64,000 bases of DNA, from contig DATEMU010000001.1 of assembly GCA_035275405.1 (NCBI GenBank), positions 186,001 to 250,000 on the forward strand, given 5' to 3'. Positions 48,061 to 59,600 of this stretch are shown here, piece by piece. How positions within the stretch are numbered: position 1 is the stretch's first letter; the number at the start of each line of letters is the position of its first letter. The position numbers were made by a program, and so were the translations under genes. Under the pieces are notes generated by a model. It saw nothing but the letters and a program-made list of their open reading frames with translations, ran no database searches and was not told the origin of the DNA. The stretch is from Phycisphaerae bacterium (GTDB lineage: Bacteria > Planctomycetota > Phycisphaerae > UBA1845 > UTPLA1).

Positions 48061-48172
48061 GTTCGTGCTCCCTGTGCGCGGCCGATGGCCGCGGGCTGTT
48101 TGTCGTGTTCAGGGAATATCGGTATCAGGGGTGAGGCGATTCAGATGTTGCGCCCGCCCAGGCCGGATTCGG

Positions 48173-49231
48173 CTAATGAAGCATCGCCCAGGACAGTCGC
48201 GTGTCAGCGGGAATATCGGTCTTGGCCACGCGGCCGAGAAGCGTGGTCCATTGAGCCGGCTCGATGCCGCCGGCCGGCCGGCGAATGGCGAGCACGTCGG
48301 AGGTCAATCGCTTGCCGGCGGGAATATGGGTCGCGGCCACGACGCTGCCTCGCGCGAGTTCGCGGACCTGCCGCTCCGCGCTACAGCAGCGTATGTTGCC
48401 ATCGCCGAGTGACTGATACGCCTGGCGGGCTGCCGCGACATACCTGGAGAAGGGTTCGGGCTCCAGGGAGAAGAAGTGGTCGGGCCCGGCCGCACGGCGA
48501 TCGAGCGTGAGGTGCTTTTCAAGCACCGCCGCGCCCACTGCGACGGCGACGGCGCCGATGTCCGGGCTGGCAGTGTGATCGCTGAAGCCGACGGGGACGG
48601 CGAAGCGGTCCGCGAGCGTCCGGATGCAGCGCAGCCGCGCGTCGGCCGGTGGCGTCGGGTAAGACGATACGCAGTGCAGGAGGACCAGCCGATCCGTCGC
48701 ACCGCGTTGGAAGAGCGTCTCGACGGCGGCATCCACTTCCGCCAGCTCGCTCGCGCCGGTCGAGAGGATCATCGGCCGGCCGGTATCGGCCGCCGCCGCG
48801 AGCAGGGGCACATTGACCAGATCCGGCGAGGCGATCTTGATCGCGGGCACGCCCAGATCGCAGAGCATTCGCAACTCGTCAAGGCCGAACGGCGTCGCCA
48901 GGAATGCCACTCCCGCCGCATCCGCGTGTTTCTTGAGGGCCGCGAAATCATCGCGGCGAAGTTCAAGCCGGCGGAGCAACTCACGTTGGCTGCCAGATTG
49001 CGCCCGCGCTTGCTGATAGTCGCACAGCGGGGCATCGGCGGCGACCAGCCGGTCCGCGCAGAATGCCTGGAACTTAACAGCGTCGGCCCCAGCCTCGCGC
49101 GCCGCGTCGATGAGGCGGTGCGCGGCATCGACGCTTCCATTATGGTTGACACCCGCCTCGGCGATAATGAAAACGCCGTGCTCTTCGCCGACAAGCCGCC
49201 CTCCTATCCTCACTGTTGGCCGTTTCTCCAT
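48173..49231 (-). CDS. neuB: NeuB-type sialic/nonulosonic acid synthase
   Basis: A 352-residue enzyme condensing phosphoenolpyruvate with an N-acetyl-mannosamine-like sugar. FIIAEAGVNHNGS near 21-33, DAVKFQAF, IKIASPDLVNVPLL, LSTGAS, LHCVSSYP and VGFSDHTASPDIGAVAVAVGA define the TIM barrel with PEP site. A C-terminal SAF (antifreeze-like) domain starts near 290 (SVVAATHIPAGKRL). The start at 49231 (MEKRPTVRIGG) has GGAGG 14 nt upstream and is preferred over 49306, whose frame overlaps the divergent gene. No neuA or glycosyltransferase is adjacent, so legionaminate or pseudaminate synthesis is equally possible. Confidence 0.89.
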   Translation of the reverse strand: MEKRPTVRIGGRLVGEEHGVFIIAEAGVNHNGSVDAAHRLIDAAREAGADAVKFQAFCADRLVAADAPLCDYQQARAQSGSQRELLRRLELRRDDFAALKKHADAAGVAFLATPFGLDELRMLCDLGVPAIKIASPDLVNVPLLAAAADTGRPMILSTGASELAEVDAAVETLFQRGATDRLVLLHCVSSYPTPPADARLRCIRTLADRFAVPVGFSDHTASPDIGAVAVAVGAAVLEKHLTLDRRAAGPDHFFSLEPEPFSRYVAAARQAYQSLGDGNIRCCSAERQVRELARGSVVAATHIPAGKRLTSDVLAIRRPAGGIEPAQWTTLLGRVAKTDIPADTRLSWAMLH

Positions 49232-49304
49232 GTCCGAATCATCGACCTCCAAGGGGATGGTGCTTGATTGCCCCATCGGCGAGAATATGGCCCGGCATTC
49301 GGCC

Positions 49305-50485
<1,181 letters not shown>

Positions 50486-50489
<4 letters not shown>

Positions 50490-52717
50490 TAGTCTGTCGC
50501 CCGGGACTGCTGATTTGACCCGGGCCTTACGTAATTGACCCCGAGCTGATCGAATAAAAACGCGAACATATCAACGGTCTGCTCGATTCGCGCGTTGAGG
50601 GGCGTTCCCATGCCGTGCCCGGTGTTGCCGCTTGTGCGCAAATAGACGGGCGACGGGCCGCCCTGACCGGGGGAGACGCTCGCCTGCGCCGCCTGCATCC
50701 GCGCAGTCATCTTCCGGCTCTGCATCGGGTCTACTCGTGGGTCGTTCGCGCCCGTCATGAACAGGATTGCCGGATACTTGGTCCCATCCTTGACGCGATG
50801 ATAGGGCGAGTACGCGTACAGCGCATCGAATTGGGCTTTGTCCTTGACCGTCCCGAATTCGGTGACGTTGAACGCCCCATTCGGCGAGAGTTCCACACGG
50901 AGCATGTCGTAGATTCCGACCGCCGAGACGACCGCCTTGCACAGGTCGGGCTGCTGCGTAAACGTCGCGCCCATCAGAAGCCCGCCGTTGGAGCCGCCGA
51001 AGATGGCGAGCTTGTCGCTTGTCGTGTAGCCCTTGTCGATCATGTGCCGGCACGCGGCCTGGAAGTCGTCAAAGACGTTTTGCTTTTTGGTCAGATTGCC
51101 CTCAAGGTGCCAGCGCTCGCCGTACTCCCCGCCACCGCGGATGTTGGTGACGACATAGATTCCGCCCTGCTCGCAGAAGAGCACGATCCGCCGCGAAAAG
51201 CCGGGCGTCTCGTTGACGCCGTAGCCGCCGTAGCCCCAGACCATCGTCGGTGCGGGCTTCTTGGAGTCGAGGACGTCCTTTCGCGCGATGATATTCAGCG
51301 GGACCTTAGTCCCGTCCTTGCTCGTGGCGAACTCACGCCGCACGGCCAGTTCCGGCATATACGGGGGAGCCGCCTGCTTCAGCGCCGTCGGCTCGGCCTT
51401 GGTCGCACTTCCACCGGCATTGAGTGTGTACCAAGCCGGTGGAGAGACAAAGCTGTCATTCAGGTAGACGACCGCGTCGCCCTCCAGCGGCTCCACGCGT
51501 TCTGTCGTCGAGATCGGCAGGGCATCGACCTTTCCATGGAGTTTGGCCTGACCGGCGGCGATCTCGAAGACGCGCAGCTCGTTCGGCCCGCCGATCTGAT
51601 AGAGCACCAGCAGCCGGGACTTGGTCAGATAGATGCCGCCCCGGTCGGGAAAATAGGTCTCGATTGACGCGTCGCGCTGCTCTGGGACGACTTCCTTTGC
51701 GTCGACGAGTGCGGGCCGTTTGTCCTTGCTCAAGGCGAGGCGCAGCACCTTGCCCATCGACGCGTCCTTGCGGCTGACGAGATAGACTGCGTCATCGTGG
51801 CCGAACTTCGCTTCGACGATCCGGTCATCCCATTTGCTGATGCGGACCCATTCACCCGACGGCATGCGGATATCCTGTATGAACTCGCCGCCGTCGCCGT
51901 TCTGCACGTTGGTCAAAGCCCAGCGACCATCGGGGCTCACCTCAGCGGCAATCTCGGCAATCTTGGGATAGTCCTTGCCGGTCTGGAAGGTGTCGCCCTC
52001 GGTCGATGTACCGAGCTTGTGAAAGTAGAGCTGGGTATAGAAGTCCATGTCGGCGGCGGAGCGTTCGCCCTTGCGCGGGTAGCGCGTGTAATAGAAACCG
52101 CTGGAATCGGCCGCCCAGGCCAGCGCGCCGCCCGCCGTTCCGCCGTTGACGCGGGGAACCATATCGTTCGCCCGCTCCTTGCCCGTGGCGACCTCGAAGA
52201 TGCGGGCGTCACCGGATTCGCTTCCGCCCGATGAGAGCGAAACGGCCAGTAGCTTGCCATCGGGCGACGGGACGAACCAGTCAAACGACGTACCGCCCTC
52301 CTTATCGAGCGTGTTGGGATCGACGATGACACGCTCGCCCTCCGTGCTCGTGAGCGACGATAGCGCGACGATCTGCGGCTGCTGCATGGCGGGCACGCTC
52401 TTGGCCGCGAAGTACGTCCCCGAGGCGAATCGAATCGCCAGGTACCGCGGCCCGACCGCGTTCTCCAGCTCCGTCACGCGCTCGCGGAGCGCGGGCACGC
52501 AGGCGATCTTGTCCAGGTAATCCCGGGCGTAGGTGCTTTGTTCGTCCGACCACTTCTTGACCGCCGGGTCCTCCCAGTTTTCCAGCCAGCGGTACTCGTC
52601 CACGACCTTTACGCCGTGATACGCGTCGGTCACGGGCTTCTTGGCGGCGTCCGGCGGCGCGGCGACGGCCAATGCGGGGACGAGTGCGGCGACAACGGTG
52701 AGAATCGGGCGGGACAT
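50486..52717 (-). CDS. exported prolyl oligopeptidase (S9A)
   Basis: A 743-residue serine peptidase that cleaves peptides after proline. Signal peptide about 1-19. The N-terminal part (PVTDAYHGVKVVDEYRWLENWEDP) and a seven-blade propeller up to about 450 lead into the alpha/beta hydrolase domain: VWGYGGYGV, RGGGEYGERWH, the nucleophile Ser of FGGSNGGLLMG (about 576), the Asp of GANDPRVDP, and the His of SGNTGHGMG. Length is normal. The last residues (after LLFDQLGV) run through sequence shared with the convergent desulfurase stop. Confidence 0.95.
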
Positions 52718-52793
52718 AGGCGGCTCCTCAAAAGGCGTGAGATTAGACGAACCTAAGCTCGACTATCTTCGCGCGCCAGCCGCTTGACTGCAA

Positions 52794-53786
52794 CTACTTG
52801 CCCACCTTCCCGCTCACGGGCTTCGCCTTCGCGCCGGCGAGGTTCGCCAGGCTCATCTCCGGCCACGGGGCCGGACCAGCGCCCGGTCGTAGTGAGCCGA
52901 AGGCGGCGGCGAGCACGCGGAGCGGGGCCATCGCCTTCTTGAAGAACGAGATCCGTGGGACGAGGCCGTTGTGGCGAAAGAGGAGAGCAGTCACGTCGTC
53001 GTCTTCGAGGTTGCCGGGCCGTATGGCGGCGATCGCCGCCAGCAGCCGCTTGATAAACTCGCCCGGTTCGCTCACGTCGATTCCGCGGACGATCTCTAGC
53101 AGCCCCGGCGTGCCCAGCCACTCGCCCTTCTTATCCTTGGCCTCGATCAGAGCGTCCGTGTAGCACAGGACCATGTCCCCCTCGCGGAGTCGCAGGGCGA
53201 ATTGCTCGTATTGCGTCATGTCGAGTATGCCCAGCGGCATGTTCGACGGATCGCCGGAGGACGGGCTGCGCGCTTGCTCCAAAACCTGCCACGTGCCCGT
53301 CCGCGCCTCGTAGAAAAGCGGTGGCGGGTGACCGGCGTTGCAAAGCGCGAGGCTGTGTGTCGGGCCGAAGAACGTCGCGGCGACCGCGGTCGCGAAGCGC
53401 TGCTCCTGGGCCAGGGCGATGAACTCGTCGTTGAGCGCCCGGACAAACCGCGTCTGGTCGATGTAATTCACGTAGCGGCGCATCAGCGACCGTAGCTTGC
53501 CCGCCGTCTCGCTGACCGCCGCCCCGTGGCCACTGACATCGGCGACGAGCAGCCGAGTGATGCGCCCGGTCGCACAGGAGGAGACATAGTGCACGTCGCC
53601 TCCGCCGGTCGCGTCGCCGTGCGGGCGGCTGTACACCCAGGCGTCGAGACCGGGCATGATGACGCCGCTGTCGGCGGGCTGGTTTCCGCCCCAGACTTCC
53701 ATGCACTGCATTGTCTGGGTGTGTGGGTCGGGCATTGGAAAGGTCCGTAGAAAGCGGTCTTCGGGATTGTACGGCAAGAAAAACAT
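52794..53786 (-). CDS. SpoIIE/RsbU-type PP2C phosphatase
   Basis: A 330-residue serine/threonine phosphatase. Metal-binding motifs ATGGGDVHYV near 62-71, VADVSGHGAA near 83-92, LCNAGHPPP near 147-155 and DMVLCYTDALIEAKD and EDDDVTALLFR further on match the SpoIIE domain. Such proteins usually dephosphorylate an anti-anti-sigma protein and adjust stress or developmental regulation. No sensor domain is fused, so control probably comes from other proteins. The basic, Pro/Ala-rich C-terminal 55 residues are low-complexity. Confidence 0.87.
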   Translation of the reverse strand: MFFLPYNPEDRFLRTFPMPDPHTQTMQCMEVWGGNQPADSGVIMPGLDAWVYSRPHGDATGGGDVHYVSSCATGRITRLLVADVSGHGAAVSETAGKLRSLMRRYVNYIDQTRFVRALNDEFIALAQEQRFATAVAATFFGPTHSLALCNAGHPPPLFYEARTGTWQVLEQARSPSSGDPSNMPLGILDMTQYEQFALRLREGDMVLCYTDALIEAKDKKGEWLGTPGLLEIVRGIDVSEPGEFIKRLLAAIAAIRPGNLEDDDVTALLFRHNGLVPRISFFKKAMAPLRVLAAAFGSLRPGAGPAPWPEMSLANLAGAKAKPVSGKVGK

Positions 53787-53964
53787 CGTCGCCTCGAGAG
53801 GTTGGATGCCGAGAGGCTGACGCGGTTACCAACTCCAGGCGGCCTAATCCGTTTTGCGACAGACGACTTCGGTTTTCTCAATTCTGACGCCCCGAACCGG
53901 CACGATATCCCGGGAGGGTCTCGGAGATAGAAGGCTGTCGCTTGATGGATGGAAAGCCCGACGG

Positions 53965-54792
53965 TCAGCGCCGTCGGCGCCCCCGAATCAAGAGGGCGGG
54001 AAGGGTGAATAAGGCGAGGACGGACGGCTCGGGGACCGCGATGTATTGGACGTTGTCGATGCCGATGTAGTCGGAGCGTATCCCGCCGGCGCCGGCGTTT
54101 TCGACGAAGTACCGAAAGGCGAACCGACCCAGGGTCGGATTCACCAGCCCGGTGATGGTGTACACGTACTGGGTCCACGATGTCGGATAGGAGCCGGGGC
54201 CGCTGAGCAGGTACGTTGGATTAATGTCCAGCGCCAAATCGTAAGAACCGACGTCGGTCGCCGAACTGCCGACCGAGGTGCCGTTGCCCGCGAGGCTCAC
54301 ACGAAGTTGCAGCCGATCCGCATAGCTCGGAAAGGTCACGGTACGAGTCCAGAAAGAAATCGTGTCGCCGTTGTTAAACACCCGCGCCGGAGCGAACATC
54401 CAGTTGCTGATCGTGTCCATCGCCCCGGGATTATCACCGGTGTTCGCGAAATTCGCGGCGATGTACGACGCGGGGGTGCCGGATTGTGATCCGAAGAATG
54501 GCGGGTCTTGAGCCACGCCCTGAAACCAGCCGGTCTGACCGGGCGCGTTGCTCAGATTGGTTGACGCGTTGAGCACCCATCCCGCGCCGGTGAGCGAGGG
54601 GCAGTTGCTGAGCGTGCCGGAGCATACGCTTTCATAGTTTTGCGAGAAGCTCTGCGCGCGTACGGTCGTTGCGTATAAACCAATCACGAGCGCGGCAGCC
54701 CACCGACCAGCGCAGGGGATCAGCCCGTGCCTTTCGCCAAGCCTAAAGGGGGCCTTGCTCAATCCGATACCCTCTCCTCGCGCGGCGCGCAT
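53965..54792 (-). CDS. PEP-CTERM surface protein
   Basis: A 275-residue exported protein. A signal region lies near 28-47 (AGRWAAALVIGLYATTVRAQ). The body is a beta-sandwich rich in Ser, Thr, Gly and Asn (NYESVCSGTLSNCPS, WMFAPARVF, DTISFWTRTV) of the choice-of-anchor/MAM-like type. The C-terminus has VPEPSVLALFTLPALLIRGRRRR: PEP motif, hydrophobic helix, arginine cluster, which is the exosortase sorting signal. It should be processed and placed on the cell surface or in extracellular matrix. No exosortase gene is in this window. Confidence 0.83.
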   Translation of the reverse strand: MRAARGEGIGLSKAPFRLGERHGLIPCAGRWAAALVIGLYATTVRAQSFSQNYESVCSGTLSNCPSLTGAGWVLNASTNLSNAPGQTGWFQGVAQDPPFFGSQSGTPASYIAANFANTGDNPGAMDTISNWMFAPARVFNNGDTISFWTRTVTFPSYADRLQLRVSLAGNGTSVGSSATDVGSYDLALDINPTYLLSGPGSYPTSWTQYVYTITGLVNPTLGRFAFRYFVENAGAGGIRSDYIGIDNVQYIAVPEPSVLALFTLPALLIRGRRRR

Positions 54793-55041
54793 TTTTTGTG
54801 CACGCCGACCACGGCGAACCGTGTTCGGATGCCGTCAAACGTCGTGAATAATTGAACAGGCAGGGCGCTTTTTCCCCCAACTGTTCGTCCTGCAATATGT
54901 TATCGCCCGCCGCCGAGGGAAGTCAATCCCCGCCTCGTCCGAAAGGCCGTGGTCACGGGTCCCGATTGACCCCGAGCGGCAGGGTGCGATAAGCTCGGCG
55001 GAAAATGAGAGCCAGTTGAACGAATTACGGAGTGCTCCACC

Positions 55042-55965
55042 ATGATCGTGGATTGTCACACACATATCTGGGAGTCGCCGCACCAGTTGGGGCTTGAAGG
55101 GGGTCAATCGCCAGGCCGGGGGCAGCGCGGCGTGCGTACCCCTTTGGCGGGGGGGTGGCCTGATGCCTCGATGCAAAGCCACTATCTGGCGAGCGAGCCG
55201 GTGGATAAGAGCTTTGTTTTGGGATTCAAAAGCCGTTACCTGGGCGCTGAGATCCCCGCGGAGTTGATCTCGAATTACGTCCAGCAACATCCGGAAAAAC
55301 TGGTGGGCGTCGCCGCGATCGACCCCACCAACCTGCCGGAGGCACTCGCGGACCTCAAGCTCGCCCATGATGAGCTGGGAATGAAGGCGATCACGGTCTC
55401 GCCGGCGGCGCAGGATTTCCACCCTGCCGACAGCCGGGCGATGCAGGTCTTCGCGGAGGCTGCGCGGCTCAGGATGCCGGTACTCATCGACCAGGGCGTC
55501 CATTTCAGTGTCCACAGCAAAATGGAGTTCGGCCGGCCGGTCCTGCTGGACGAAGTGGCGCGCGAGTTGCCGGGGCTGAAGCTGGTGATTGCCCACATGG
55601 GGTATCCCTGGGTTGAGGAATGCGTGGTGATGCTCGGCAAGCATCCTAACCTCTTTGCCGACATCAGCGCCCTGATGCACCAGCCGTGGCAGGCGTACAA
55701 CGCGCTCCTGTCGGCGTATCAATACGGCGTGATCGACAAGCTGCTCTTCGGCAGCGATTTTCCCTACACCCAGGCCACGACCGCAATCGAGTCGCTTTAC
55801 CGCATCAACCAACTCGTAACCGGCACCAATCTGCCGACGGTTCCGCGGCCGCATCTGGCCTCGATCGTGGAGCGCGATACGCTGGCACTGCTGGGCCTGG
55901 GACCGCCCACGGCCGCAACGGATCCCGCGGCTGGCGGGACGCTGGTCGACGCTCATGACGCGTAA
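55042..55965 (+). CDS. amidohydrolase-2 family metal-dependent hydrolase
   Basis: A 307-residue protein. The N-terminal metal motif is DCHTHIW (HxH), then LVGVAAIDPTNLPEAL, VLIDQGVHF, VIAHMGYPW and LLFGSDFPYTQ, the order of ligands in the amidohydrolase-2 family (aminocarboxymuconate decarboxylase and relatives). The substrate is unknown; decarboxylation or hydrolysis of an aromatic ring-cleavage product is typical of the family. The 3' end overlaps the next gene by 11 bp. The 249-bp region 54793-55041, shared with the divergent PEP-CTERM gene, has no gene. Confidence 0.87.
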   Translation: MIVDCHTHIWESPHQLGLEGGQSPGRGQRGVRTPLAGGWPDASMQSHYLASEPVDKSFVLGFKSRYLGAEIPAELISNYVQQHPEKLVGVAAIDPTNLPEALADLKLAHDELGMKAITVSPAAQDFHPADSRAMQVFAEAARLRMPVLIDQGVHFSVHSKMEFGRPVLLDEVARELPGLKLVIAHMGYPWVEECVVMLGKHPNLFADISALMHQPWQAYNALLSAYQYGVIDKLLFGSDFPYTQATTAIESLYRINQLVTGTNLPTVPRPHLASIVERDTLALLGLGPPTAATDPAAGGTLVDAHDA

Positions 55966-56617
55966 ATTTTTCGCCGCGATTCCGGAGAGGATCCGAGGGG
56001 CGCGAGCGGCGCTCGTTTCGCTGCTGATCGTCGGGGGCTGTCAATCGCCGGTGACGCAGTTTGAAGTGGTTTCCTTCCGCTCGACCGCGCCGGAAGTCTA
56101 CCGCGAACAATTCGACGCGGGATACTACTGCGTCAACGCCGATCACAATTGGATGTTTGTATTTGAGATTGAGCCGGTGCAGGTTCCGGTGACGCCGGAG
56201 GTCGTCGGCGAATCGGCGGCGACTCAACCCAGTGACGCGTCCGCACCCGACCAGGAACTGTGGATGTCGCAGGTCCTGCAAGTCGAAGTCTTCTGGAAGG
56301 CGCAGCCGGGCACAAGCTTCGCGGAGCGCAGCCAGACCAACGCAAACATTGTCTATTGTTTGACGACCGGCGCGGGAAGCATCACCTACGAAGGGGCGGG
56401 TTTCGTCTGGTTTGCACCCTCGATGGACAAAAAGTCTATGCGCGGGAACATTGAATCCGCGACGCTCTATCCCGCGCGGACCGTCAAGGAACCGCCGGAC
56501 CTGTTTGGTCCGTGCCGGCTGACCGGGGAATTCACGGCCGTCGAGGATCGCAAGCGCGTGGTCGAAAAAATGCGCGAGGTTCGCCGCAGGGTGGGGCCGC
56601 CGGTCACAAGCAACTAG
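55955..56617 (+). CDS. putative lipoprotein, function unknown
   Basis: A 220-residue protein whose N-terminus ends in a lipobox (SLLIVGGCQSP, cysteine near 29). The rest is mixed alpha/beta with no domain I recognise; VTQFEVVSFRSTAPEVYREQFD and MFVFEIEPVQVPV are the longest conserved-looking stretches. An internal low-complexity loop (SAATQPSDASAPD) separates two halves. Overlap with the preceding amidohydrolase gene by 11 bp implies coupled translation and a possible shared task. Confidence 0.75.
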   Translation: MTRKFFAAIPERIRGARAALVSLLIVGGCQSPVTQFEVVSFRSTAPEVYREQFDAGYYCVNADHNWMFVFEIEPVQVPVTPEVVGESAATQPSDASAPDQELWMSQVLQVEVFWKAQPGTSFAERSQTNANIVYCLTTGAGSITYEGAGFVWFAPSMDKKSMRGNIESATLYPARTVKEPPDLFGPCRLTGEFTAVEDRKRVVEKMREVRRRVGPPVTSN

Positions 56618-56631
56618 CGAAACGATTGAGA

Positions 56632-59600
56632 CTAAACTTCGACGATTCGGCGCGGGGTGAGGAACACGAGCCAGCGTTTCTTCGCGTCCGATTGCCACAC
56701 CGCCTTGACCGCGGCGGCGTAGATGCCGAGCTGACCGCGATACTCCTCCACGCGCGCGGGCACCTGGGCGGCGTCGATCCCGTCGGTCTTGTAATCGAGA
56801 ATCTCCCAGCCCTCGCCGCTGTCGAAGAGACCGTCGAGGATTCCGCGGACAAGCAGGACGTCGTCCGTATCGACCCTTCTTGCGCCGGGCTCGTAACGTG
56901 AGGGGTCCACGCCGATGACAAAAGGCCATTCGCGGAGGACCCGGGTCTTCTCCTGTCGCAGGCGTTGCCCGAGCGGCGTCTGAAAGAACCAGGCGATGGC
57001 GTCCAGATCAATCTGCGCAGCCTGCGCGGCGGTATTCAGGCCGGCATCACTCAGAGCGCTGAGTTGGCCCGCCAGGTCCGCCGCGTCACAGGGGCGACGG
57101 AAATCGACGCGCTGGAGGAATTCGTGCGTCCATGTCCCGCGCGCTGTCGGGTCAACCTGTGTCGCCGGATGCAAACTCGAAGGCGGGCGGAAGCGATCGC
57201 CGGAGTAAGCTGCGGCGTGCGCCGGCGCCCAGGTCGCAGTCGGCTCGTCGGGATCGACCATGGCGTCCCAGCGTCGTTTCAGGGTTGTCGCCGCCGCAAC
57301 GGCCGGAACCCGCGTCAAGGCCATCGCGGGATAAGGCGTCACTAAGCGGCGTTCGATGGTCCGCACCAGTTCCGAGAAGTCAGAATCCGGCGCGGGCGTC
57401 GGGAGGTCTCCTAGCGCGGCACACTTCTCCAGCAGTTCTGTATGCCGCGTGGGCGGCGGTACCTCCAGCTTCCAGTCTTTCATGCACTGGAAATCGTATG
57501 TACATACCGCGAAGAGCGGGGCGCCGGAGACGAGATCGGCCGGCGTGAGTTGCACCATGGGCGCCGGTTGACAGGCCAGTGCAGCGAGTGTCCAGTCCAT
57601 CACGCTGCCCGCCCCCAGGCGGTCGGAAAGCGGTAGCGGGCCTCTATGAGCGGCCAATCGGTCGCGAAGTTCTTGCAGACGGTCGAGCGCGTGCGAGCCG
57701 ACGAGGATAATCCGCTGCTTCGCCCGGGTCAGCGCGACGTAAAAAATGCGCAGTTCCTCGGCGAGGGATTCGGTGCGAATTGCCCGGGCAACGAGTTGGT
57801 GCGGAAGCGTCGGATAGGTGATGCGGCGCTCGAGATCCACGGCCTTCAAGGCCAGTCCAAGTTTGCGGTCGAAGAGAATGCTGCCGCGCGCGTCCTGGAG
57901 ATTGAAGTCCTTGCCCAGTTCGCCAAGAATGACGATGGGAAACTCCAGCCCCTTACTGCGATGGATGGACATGATGCGAACCACGTCCCCCCCCGGCGCG
58001 GCGGGGGTGCCCGGTTCGAGGTCTTCACCCGCGCCCTCCAGGCCGTCAATGAACCGGAGGAAGCGATAGAGACCCTGCCGCCGGAATCCGCCGAATTGCC
58101 GGGCATATTCATGAAGCTGCAGGAGGTTCGCGCGGCGCCGGCGGCCGTCGGCCAGGCCTTCGGCATACGCGAGGTAACCGCTTTCTTCGTAAATCTGCCA
58201 GAGCACATCCGCAAGCGGACGGCGGCGCGCGCACTGCCGCCAACGGTCGATGCGCTCGAAGATGTTCGCCAGTCGCGGGCGTAACGAAGTGTCGCTGCCG
58301 CTTCGCGCGTATTCGGCGACGGCGACGTGGAAACGAGCATCGGCGTCCGGCCCGCGCGCCGCAATCCGAATGGCGACCAGCTCGTCGTCGGTCAAGGGTT
58401 GTCCGAAGAGCGGGGAGCGAAGCACGGCTGCCAGGGGGATATCCTGCTGTGCGTTGTCGAGGAGGGTTAGCAGGGAGAGGAGGTCTCGCACCTCGCGGGT
58501 TTCAAAGAACCCGCCCGCCGTGTCCGTGTAAACGGGAATGCCCGCGCGGGAGAGCGTCCGGGCGAAGGCACCGACGCGGGCCTTCATGGAGCGGAGAAGA
58601 ATAACAATGTCGCGGTACGCCGCGCCTTCGGCGACAAGTGCCTTGATCCGTTGGGCGACGACGTAGGCCTCGCGCTCAATGCGCAACCAGTCCGCCGCAC
58701 CACCGTCGGTCGGTTCATTGTCCTCGTCTTCCTCTTCGACGGCGCCGGGTTTATCTTCAAGCAGGTGCAGTTCAACGGGCGTCGTTTCGTCGACGGGCTT
58801 GCCGGGGGGGCAGGGACCGGGGCGAAGCCGGGCCGCATCGTCGTAGTCGATGCCTCCCAGATCCGCGGCCATGAGCCGTTCCATGAGCGCGTTGATGGCA
58901 TCGAGCAGTCGCGGTCGGCTGCGGAAATTCTCGACGAGGTCGATGGCGGCCCCCCGATCACCGCCAGGGGCGAATTGTCCTCGGCGATTCAGAAACAGCA
59001 TCGGCTCGGCTAATCGGAAGCGATAAATACTCTGCTTGACATCGCCGACGGTAAAGAGATTCGCCGGTCGATCGGCCTCGGCTTCACGGCTGACGAGGCG
59101 AAGGACGTCGGCCTGGACAGGGCTGATATCCTGAAATTCGTCGACCAGCACGTGCTGAAAACGATCGCGCAGTTGGGCTGCGACGTGGTTGGACTCATCG
59201 GCCAGCAAATTCCTTGCCCGGCGTTCGAGATCGCCGAAGTCCATGACGCCCAGACCGGCCTTGGCCTTCTGATAGGCGTCGCGCACCGCACGGACCAGCG
59301 TCACCAGAATCTCAGCTTGTGGGCGGATTCTCGCCAGCCCGTCCGCCCAATCAGCGACGGTGAACGGGCCGAGGCAATCGCAGAGTCGCTTGCGAAAGAG
59401 GTCGTCGCGGATAGTGTACAAGGTTTCAATCGCACCGAGCGCGGCCCGATCCAGTTTATCGCTCCGGCGGGGGATCTTCGGGAACTTGTATTTGCCAATC
59501 CCTTCGTGGCAAACTGCGTCGAGCGTTCTGTCGTCGGTTGATCGGCGCAATTGAGAGCGCCATCCGTCCAGAGCGGCGGCGAATTCGGCCAGGCTTTTGC